Assembly: GCF_037975245.1 (NCBI RefSeq)
Contig: NC_092561.1
Span: 15,195,001-15,259,000 of the forward strand
Reading direction: 5' to 3'
Length of the DNA: 64,000 nucleotides
Origin: Apostichopus japonicus
Lineage: Eukaryota > Echinodermata > Holothuroidea > Aspidochirotida > Stichopodidae
Positions 61,001 through 64,000 of this stretch are shown piece after piece (position 1 is the stretch's first letter; each line of letters opens with the position of its first letter). The position numbers and the translations under genes are program-made. The notes below the pieces were generated by a model that saw only the letters and a program-made list of their open reading frames with translations, ran no database searches and was not told where the DNA came from.

Positions 61001-63637
61001 TAAATTTAATTTAATTTCATATTGTATTCAAAATCATGTAATGGTTACTAATAAAATATGTAACAAATTAAAAACCATGATGTAGGTCATACAGACCTCT
61101 ATTAAGTACATACTGTACCTTTATACATGTACGAATTGCAGCCTAACTCACACATGTGCTTGTATTTTCACCCTTGTGGGTTACATCCATACCTACACTC
61201 TTTTCATCATTATGGAAATCTAGTTTACATTAACAGTGCAATAATATGAACTTATCATTATGCATATATAGAGCTATGTCCTTGGACTCTTGTCACAGGG
61301 AATTCTACTATTAACTCATGCTGTTGTACAGTACCTGTGCTATTGGCAGTCAGTCTGCTTAGAACTGTATACATGAAGTGAAACTAAGCCTTCCATTATC
61401 CATATAATAATATAACTGTATAATTATTAAACTAATTATTATTTAATAATTATAGCACCTTCACTTGCTATGAAATCATAGCTATACCATGAAAGATATC
61501 ACATATTTTGTCATGAAACATATTTTGTCTTCAAATAGCCTAGATGCTAATTCTATCCCACCACATGCTTTGACTACGTAATCCCTTGATGCTAGCATAT
61601 GATTCGATAGACTCATAATCAAACTTCTCCTCAAGTTTGGGCATGCAAGTTCACAAGGTAAGTGGTTCTGGAAGACAACAGACAGGCCCTTGTCTTACCC
61701 CGCTATCAATATCGTCAAACACAATGAGGATATTCGAATGATCAAGTTTTACTGTTCATCACTGTACATTTGCTGTTAAGTACCTCTGTTTATTACCACA
61801 GACTTTTGATCAAGTAACACGGCTTCATGCTTCAATAATCATAATAATACTAAAATTATAAATTACTGCAGACTTTTGATCAAACGGGAATAAAAAATGT
61901 CATGGACCTGCTTTACAGTTCTGGAAGCAGTTTACAAAGTTTTCTTACAAAGTTTACAAAGTATTCTTAAAACTAAAACCAAACCAAACTAAATAAAATT
62001 AAAAAAATTTAATTTAAAATATTTTAAAATAAAACTGAATTTTAAATATTTTAAAATAAAATTGAATCTAAAATATTTTAAAATAAAATTGATTTTAAAA
62101 TATTTTAAAGTAAAATTGAATTTTAAAATAAACTTTATTTTAAAATATTTTAAAATAAACTTGAATTTAAAATATTTTAAAATAAAATTGAATTTAAAAT
62201 ATTTTAAAATAAAACTGAATTTAAAATATTTTAAAATTAAATTGAATTTCCAATATTTGCAAATAAAATTGAATTTCAAATATTTGCTGAGCTCTAGGTG
62301 AATATCACTGCTACAGAACATTCTGTAATGATTTCTGTTTCAAATGTTTTGACATCTAATCCTAGTTTCAATGTCTTTGTTAGGAATTTCGGTGGACTGA
62401 AATCACAGTTTATTTTCAGGTACCTTCTCCTTCCTTTTCAGCACTGAGCACCAAGTAGTGGCAAAATGAACACAATTTGAAGTAAGGATATTATGGAGAA
62501 CACACATATGAGGGAGGGAGGATGTGATTGAATACCTGTTGGAACCGTTCCATCAGGAAATAGGAGAGATCATTTTAAAACACGCGCACGAGACGAAAAA
62601 AGGAAATTGAAAAGTGCTTACACAATGCAGAAGAACAATAGAGAAAAAAATTTAACTTGAAAATATGGATGAGTCAGGAAAAGTAGAGGCAGGTACCACC
62701 TTCCTGAGAGTAAGCTAACCATTTTAATATAATTGACTTGATCACAGTAAGAACAAGTGTTCCTCATAATTCTTTTTTTGCTTCCAGGATCAAACTTACC
62801 AGTCTCCAACTACCCTGTAATATCAATTTTTAGATTTCAAGGCAAAACCCATCTGAATTCAATACGTTCTCCACCTTATTCCTGGCAGAATGACTTCTCA
62901 ATGGGAAGGTGTTGAGGCCAAGGAAAGAAAACTTCCAACGATCGCAAATATAACCAAGACAAAATCCGAGGGAAATTTTTCCACAAGAAATCCATGTGAT
63001 GACACTTTTAATTGTAGAATGAGAAGGGCAGTGACGGGGCGCACAGTGTTATTATTTTACCAGGACTTTATAGGCACGGTAGAACGAGGTGCCAAGGTTG
63101 TGAGGAGACAGGTAAGCGAGGAGCGAAGTAAATATTTGATAACACTTAACACAGCACAGACTCTAGTGCTTGGTTTCATCAAAATGCTTAAAACCAACAG
63201 GATTTAAACTTACCAATCTCCAACTTCCCGTAATATCAATTCTTAGATTTCACGGCTAAACCCATCTGAATCCAATACGTTCTCCACCTTATTCCTGTTA
63301 GAATGACTTCTAAACAGGAAGGTGTTGAGGTGATTTGATAACGCTTAACACAGCACAGACTCTAGTGCTTGGTTTCATCACATGCATTAACCAACATATG
63401 TAGGATGTTTACCAAAAGAAACAAAATTCTGCCTTTGCAAACTTATCTCTTCTCATTTTCTTCAAAAAGTCAGTTATTTTTCTAGACAAGTTAATCATTA
63501 AATATTTTTTGATACTCGACATCCTGAAATGCGATAGCCACAAACCTCTTGTGCTGTCTTTTCCTGTTCGGTTGACGACGTGTCTTTCTTGTCTGATGTA
63601 ACTTCACTTCCTTCTGACTGTCCTGAAGTTGTTGTCT
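30945..63637 (-). CDS. IRAG1: IRAG/MRVI1-family tail-anchored ER protein (C-terminal 13 exons)
   Basis: Exons on the minus strand: 63546-63637, 60713-60862, 58463-58713, 56088-56259, 51862-51993, 51142-51239, 48556-48598, 45627-45695, 40260-40307, 34425-34576, 33300-33479, 32163-32291 and 30945-31194. All intron phases match; together they give about 587 codons and a stop. The core ([20 protein letters not shown], then RERNLAEEN, then [18 protein letters not shown]) resembles vertebrate IRAG1 ([39 protein letters not shown]) as I remember it. IRAG1 binds the IP3 receptor on the ER and is phosphorylated by cGMP kinase I; IRAG2/LRMP is its paralogue. This may be the single pre-duplication orthologue of both. 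The N-terminus lies beyond the right edge. Confidence 0.9.
31195..32162. other. IRAG intron
   Basis: No exon needed between the coiled-coil and anchor exons. A 112-codon plus-strand open frame at 31418-31756 has no recognisable domain and is not supported. Confidence 0.5.
32163..32291 (-). CDS. IRAG1: IRAG exon L: GFxxG and acidic coiled coil
   Basis: Acceptor CACCCAG, donor GTAACC, entered and left in phase 2. It encodes [20 protein letters not shown] followed by an acidic helix ending DDKEEI. It aligns in order and character with GFQEGLKKTKELQDLKEEE of vertebrate IRAG1, just upstream of the membrane anchor. Confidence 0.88.
32292..33299. other. IRAG intron with hammerhead-like foldback
   Basis: Contains the foldback/hammerhead-like motif at 32888-32956 and no other recognised feature. 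Confidence 0.5.
32888..32956 (+). ncRNA. Decayed hammerhead-ribozyme-like motif with inverted half copy
   Basis: The motif at 32918-32956 has CTGAAGA, a GATCCT/AGGATC stem, then GAAG-CGTC and flanking GCCT/AGGC. The expected GAAA is GAAG, so it is probably inactive. A reversed copy of its 5' part (32888-32913) abuts it head to head, giving 26-bp arms with one mismatch around GAATTC. The downstream sequence (CAACTTA-type, TTTTACAC) is shared with the copy at 48918. Confidence 0.6.
33300..33479 (-). CDS. IRAG1: IRAG exon K: Ser/Pro-rich linker
   Basis: Acceptor TTTCCTGACAG, donor GTAAAG, phase 2 to phase 2, 59 full codons. Reads [20 protein letters not shown] and then a Ser/Lys-rich stretch with [14 protein letters not shown]. 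Low complexity and presumably disordered. It corresponds to the variable linker between the central coiled coil and the C-terminal coil in IRAG proteins; no direct similarity is claimed. Confidence 0.8.
33531..33600. repeat. (AT)n microsatellite
   Basis: TA run with one AAATA interruption. Confidence 0.9.
33601..33700 (+). repeat. SINE-like fragment, copy 1
   Basis: About 38 bp, including AACCTCTGGACATACAATCA, are about 80% identical by eye to 57737-57774. The B-box-like part seen in the other copy is degenerate here (TTGAATCCTGGG). Confidence 0.45.
34425..34576 (-). CDS. IRAG1: IRAG exon J: Ser-rich region
   Basis: Acceptor TTCTCCCAG, donor GTACAG, phase 0 in and phase 2 out. Reads [20 protein letters not shown], then [10 protein letters not shown] and [15 protein letters not shown]. 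Rich in Ser and Arg, likely disordered and phosphorylated. Its exact boundaries are supported by the phase match with both neighbours rather than by homology. Confidence 0.82.
36723..36787. repeat. (AT)n microsatellite left of hairpin
   Basis: TA run with TACATA interruptions ending just before TTGGTTGGTTGG. Confidence 0.9.
36837..36962. repeat. Nested hairpin between two AT microsatellites
   Basis: The outer arms are 24 bp and perfect (36837-36860 and 36939-36962; core GACTGGTGGAACACTAGTAG). Inside at 36905-36939 is a second, nearly perfect palindrome (GATCATCGGACAACTCT and its complement, one G-T wobble). The layout of foldback next to AT run repeats that seen at 12459-12646. Confidence 0.92.
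36969..37165. repeat. Compound AT/GATA/GTAT microsatellite
   Basis: TA runs interspersed with TAGATAGA and TATGTATG units. Confidence 0.9.
40260..40307 (-). CDS. IRAG1: IRAG exon I: RRRASVAV kinase-type motif
   Basis: A 48-nt exon, phase 0 both ends, acceptor TTTGACAG and donor GTATTC. It encodes [16 protein letters not shown], which matches RRRVSVAVVPKFN of vertebrate IRAG1 as I recall it. The RRxS core is a consensus for cGMP/cAMP-dependent kinases and the vertebrate counterpart lies in the cGMP-kinase-targeted region. Confidence 0.88.
40308..45626. other. Long IRAG intron
   Basis: 5.3 kb. Holds the 120-bp triplicate at 41044-41402; otherwise no recognisable feature. Confidence 0.5.
41044..41402. 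repeat. About 120-bp unit repeated three times
   Basis: Units start near 41044, 41165 and 41284, each beginning AACCAAGACAATATTAT and ending GAAGAGTCCCTGCA. Copies 2 and 3 are closest to each other. Confidence 0.95.
45627..45695 (-). CDS. IRAG1: IRAG exon H: 23-codon linker
   Basis: Acceptor TCACGTCAG, donor GTATTT, phase 0 both ends. Reads [20 protein letters not shown] ending QDE. It lies between the two RRxS exons. No homologue is recognised, so support comes from phase, splice sites and coding character. It could be a cassette exon because its length is a multiple of three. Confidence 0.65.
46591..46962. repeat. About 186-bp tandem duplication
   Basis: The block starting AAGAAATTCTATCATTATGC at 46591 recurs at 46777, each ending near ATGATTGGTGAC...CTCACC. 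Confidence 0.9.
47028..47215. repeat. About 100-bp tandem duplication
   Basis: AACATTCCTAGCTTCAGATG starts at 47028 and again at 47129, each running to AAGGTTTTAAAGGAAC. A shorter third echo follows (GGAACAATCCTGCTGCTGAA). Confidence 0.8.
48556..48598 (-). CDS. IRAG1: IRAG exon G: RRTSVGP kinase-type motif
   Basis: A 43-nt exon entered in phase 2 and left in phase 0, donor GTAAGA. The acceptor GACTCTAG is chosen because earlier AG sites lead to an immediate stop. It encodes (N)[14 protein letters not shown], a second RRxS site. Its resemblance to exon I (RRRASVAV) suggests that the motif is duplicated. The acceptor choice is the weakest point. Confidence 0.7.
48918..48961 (+). ncRNA. Hammerhead-ribozyme-like motif
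   Basis: Order of core elements: GCCT, CTGAAGA, stem GATCCT-loop-AGGATC, GAAA, CGTC, AGGC. This fits CUGANGA / stem II / GAAA / GUC with stem I formed by GCCT and AGGC. Stem III is minimal, with the self-complementary ACGT able to pair only between two molecules. Such minimal hammerheads are known from Penelope-like and related retroelements. No flanking element coding was seen, so this is probably a relic. Confidence 0.6.
49565..49735. repeat. Duplicated block with CCTTTTCCACAATT units
   Basis: CAGCCTTTGTTAACGAGCTA occurs at about 49566 and 49688 with short TTTTCCACAATT repeats between them, followed by TTCATTG triplication. Confidence 0.8.
51142..51239 (-). CDS. IRAG1: IRAG exon F: conserved EKRxS...VMxxYVxNL helix
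   Basis: Acceptor GACATTAG, donor GTAAGC, phase 0 in and phase 2 out. Encodes [20 protein letters not shown] then [12 protein letters not shown]. It matches [20 protein letters not shown] of vertebrate IRAG1 as I recall it, part of the coiled coil. Confidence 0.92.
51240..51861. other. IRAG intron largely made of a 72-bp tandem repeat
   Basis: Nearly the whole 622-bp intron is occupied by the repeat at 51418-51858. Confidence 0.7.
51418..51858. repeat. 72-bp tandem repeat, about 6 copies
   Basis: Unit pattern ATCTGTACTGGAGTAGTGAT ... CCTAACCCCTAAATGG ... CTCATGTTGAAGGT recurs with substitutions and small indels. The last copy stops 3 nt before the donor of exon E. Confidence 0.95.
51862..51993 (-). 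CDS. IRAG1: IRAG exon E: coiled coil
   Basis: 132 nt, phase 0 both ends, donor GTAATA. Reads [20 protein letters not shown], then [20 protein letters not shown] ending QVLQ. It fits between RNLTEEN- and EKRM-type segments of IRAG1, with LSSKAEGLG matching LSSRAEVVG. Confidence 0.9.
52077..52319. repeat. 121-bp tandem duplication
   Basis: AGTAATAATAGTATGC begins both copies (about 52077 and 52198); each ends CCCCCAGGGATA. It sits directly before the 64-bp array. Confidence 0.93.
52331..53480. repeat. 64-bp minisatellite array, about 18 copies
   Basis: Unit TGTAAACTGAATGTAACCAG / TGCACATATACCTCTCACTA / AGAAGGAGGGATATATCTTA / CTAA. Variants alternate AACTGAATG with AACTGACTG, and two-copy blocks with a TGCCCTATATACC variant recur, hinting at higher-order duplication. 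Confidence 0.97.
55010..55610 (-). pseudogene. LINE 3' end, RT C-terminal remnant
   Basis: On the minus strand: [53 protein letters not shown], then a frameshift to [10 protein letters not shown] and [10 protein letters not shown]. This is the C-terminus of a CR1/L2-like reverse transcriptase with a stop after LPIS and at least one frameshift. A TTA-rich tail follows. Dead copy. Confidence 0.85.
56088..56259 (-). CDS. IRAG1: IRAG exon D: core coiled-coil segment
   Basis: Acceptor TCTTTGCAG, donor GTAATG, phase 2 in and phase 0 out. Encodes (D)[18 protein letters not shown], then [20 protein letters not shown], then [16 protein letters not shown]. This is the best family match in the window: vertebrate IRAG1 has the same order VE-x-x-F-x-x-L, TLE-x-RV, [9 protein letters not shown] and KELED as I recall it. 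Confidence 0.94.
56301..56672 (+). mobile_element. hAT-like MITE, diverged family
   Basis: Begins CATAGGCATAGGAGGC and ends GGGCTCCTACGCCTATG, an imperfect TIR (CATAGGCRTAGGAG). The flanking 8-mers GTAAAGAT and GTGAAGAG agree at six of eight sites, compatible with a decayed 8-bp target duplication. It has a G-rich/C-rich subterminal foldback as in family 1, and no coding. Confidence 0.7.
57737..57830 (+). repeat. tRNA-derived SINE-like fragment
   Basis: Contains GGTTCGAATCC, a perfect RNA polymerase III B-box type sequence, after AACCTCTGGACATACAATCA which is shared with 33633-33652. No clear A box or cloverleaf was found, so it is not called a tRNA gene. Confidence 0.5.
58463..58713 (-). 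CDS. IRAG1: IRAG exon C: acidic region with LLKSLGLA
   Basis: Acceptor TCAATAAAG, donor GTAAGT, phase 0 in and phase 2 out, 83 codons. Starts [20 protein letters not shown], then an acidic Ser-rich stretch, then a basic [20 protein letters not shown]. The final amphipathic segment precedes the conserved coiled coil, and KRSS is another basic-Ser site. Confidence 0.85.
59809..60110. repeat. Possible MITE with short TIR
   Basis: TCAGGAAT at the left and ATTCCTGA at the right bound a 302-bp segment with internal GTGCCGGGC(A/G)G repeats (about 59821 and 60011). No target duplication was recognised, so this is uncertain. Confidence 0.4.
60413..60475. repeat. CCCTTTACCCTT minisatellite
   Basis: About five 12-bp pyrimidine-rich units. 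Confidence 0.85.
60713..60862 (-). CDS. IRAG1: IRAG exon B: Glu/Lys-rich linker
   Basis: 150 nt, phase 0 both ends, acceptor TTTGTAG, donor GTTAGT. Reads [20 protein letters not shown], then [20 protein letters not shown] ending LERLRQ. Low complexity. Assigned to this gene by phase continuity; length is a multiple of three so it could be skipped. Confidence 0.75.
61982..62285. repeat. 27-bp TTTAAAATATTTTAAAATAA minisatellite
   Basis: About eleven imperfect units of TTTAAAATATTTTAAAATAA plus AATTGAA. Open frames of Phe/Lys/Leu repeats on both strands are artefacts. Confidence 0.93.
62800..63385. repeat. Direct duplication with internal indel
   Basis: Segment 62800-63187 and segment 63209-63385 share both ends (TCCAACT..CC..GTAATATCAATT and AACACAGCACAGACTCTAGT) at high identity. 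Copy 1 contains about 205 bp (62926-63131) that copy 2 lacks. Confidence 0.88.
63546..63637 (-). CDS. IRAG1: IRAG exon A: Ser/Thr/Glu-rich, first exon visible
   Basis: Acceptor GTTTACAG, donor GTTTGT, phase 1 in and phase 0 out. After two bases it reads [20 protein letters not shown] then [10 protein letters not shown]. Low complexity. Phase 1 entry shows that more exons lie beyond the right edge. Confidence 0.72.
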
Positions 63638-64000
63638 CTGTAAACATTGCCAAGAAAATAGAAAATAAAATCAACTATCAGTTAGGTGATTAACTCTGCG
63701 AATGAGCGTACAAAGGGAATGAAGAAACATATGTAATAGTTATGTCGTGCAAGGTATGCTGGCAGGGTCACAAAATAATTTTCTTAACAAATCTTGAGGC
63801 CGGCTTGGCCGTTTTGTTAAATATCAAATAGATGCCATCACCAAGAATTAGCAATCTCTAAAACTGTCAGTTATGACCAGGGAGAACAATTGGTACATGT
63901 AAGAAAGTTGATGGTACAGTAGGAATATATACTTGGTAGCAGCATCCATGGAAAGAATTGGAACGTGTGGGATGAAAGGACACTAAAATCTCCCCGGCTT
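63638..64000. other. IRAG intron, runs off the window
   Basis: No exon or repeat recognised in the last 363 bp. Confidence 0.5.

Larger units (their letters stand above)
60863..63545. other. IRAG intron with AT-rich 27-bp array and duplication
   Basis: Contains the 61982-62285 array and the 62800-63385 duplication. At 62539-62560 a minus-strand ATG with MERFQQ and a following GTATTC could be an alternative first exon in phase 0 with exon B, but there is no promoter evidence. Confidence 0.4.

Noticed and set aside
62890-63207. 105-codon plus-strand open frame
   Set aside because: It spans the partially duplicated block; its second copy is not open, and no homology was recognised.

Overview
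The window looks like nuclear DNA of an invertebrate animal. It is AT-rich, gene-poor, full of microsatellites, minisatellites and small transposon relics, and its coding sequence is split into short exons with GT/AG junctions. The domain content (an SRCR plus somatomedin-B receptor of the Methuselah-like class B GPCR type, and an IRAG/MRVI1-family protein) and the CR1/L2-like LINE tails fit a marine deuterostome such as an echinoderm. Sea cucumber is my best guess, but the sequence does not prove it.

Two genes are supported. Gene 1 (+ strand, 6666-20038) has four exons with matching intron phases: signal peptide (6666-6764), one SRCR domain (11088-11399), somatomedin-B domain plus Cys-rich ectodomain plus TM1-TM5 (12956-14943), and TM6-TM7 plus tail (19718-20038). 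The model gives about 904 residues: a cell-surface seven-helix receptor with an SRCR-SMB ectodomain and no visible GPS cleavage site. Its introns hold a long ACGG array, a 0.56-kb tandem duplication, hAT-type MITEs with 8-bp target duplications, and a cluster of perfect palindromes.

Gene 2 (- strand, 63637 down to 30945) is the C-terminal part of an IRAG1/MRVI1-IRAG2/LRMP family protein. This is the tail-anchored ER protein family that binds the IP3 receptor and, in IRAG1, is a target of cGMP kinase. Thirteen consecutive exons are assembled; every intron phase matches and the exons add up to about 587 codons. They include a coiled-coil block that matches the vertebrate proteins as I remember them, two RR-x-S kinase-type motifs, a GFxxG/acidic coiled coil, and a C-terminal transmembrane anchor. 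The 5' end lies beyond the right edge.

Layout: 1-6665 intergenic with LINE and MITE relics; 6666-20038 the receptor gene; 20039-30944 intergenic with a hairpin, an AT microsatellite, a LINE 3' end and MITEs; 30945-64000 the IRAG-family gene, whose introns carry hammerhead-like motifs, hairpins, several tandem repeat arrays (about 120, 72, 64 and 27 bp units), a hAT-like MITE and a LINE fragment. No tRNA, rRNA, CRISPR or prokaryote-style operon was seen. The two genes are convergent, with about 11 kb of non-coding sequence between their stop codons.
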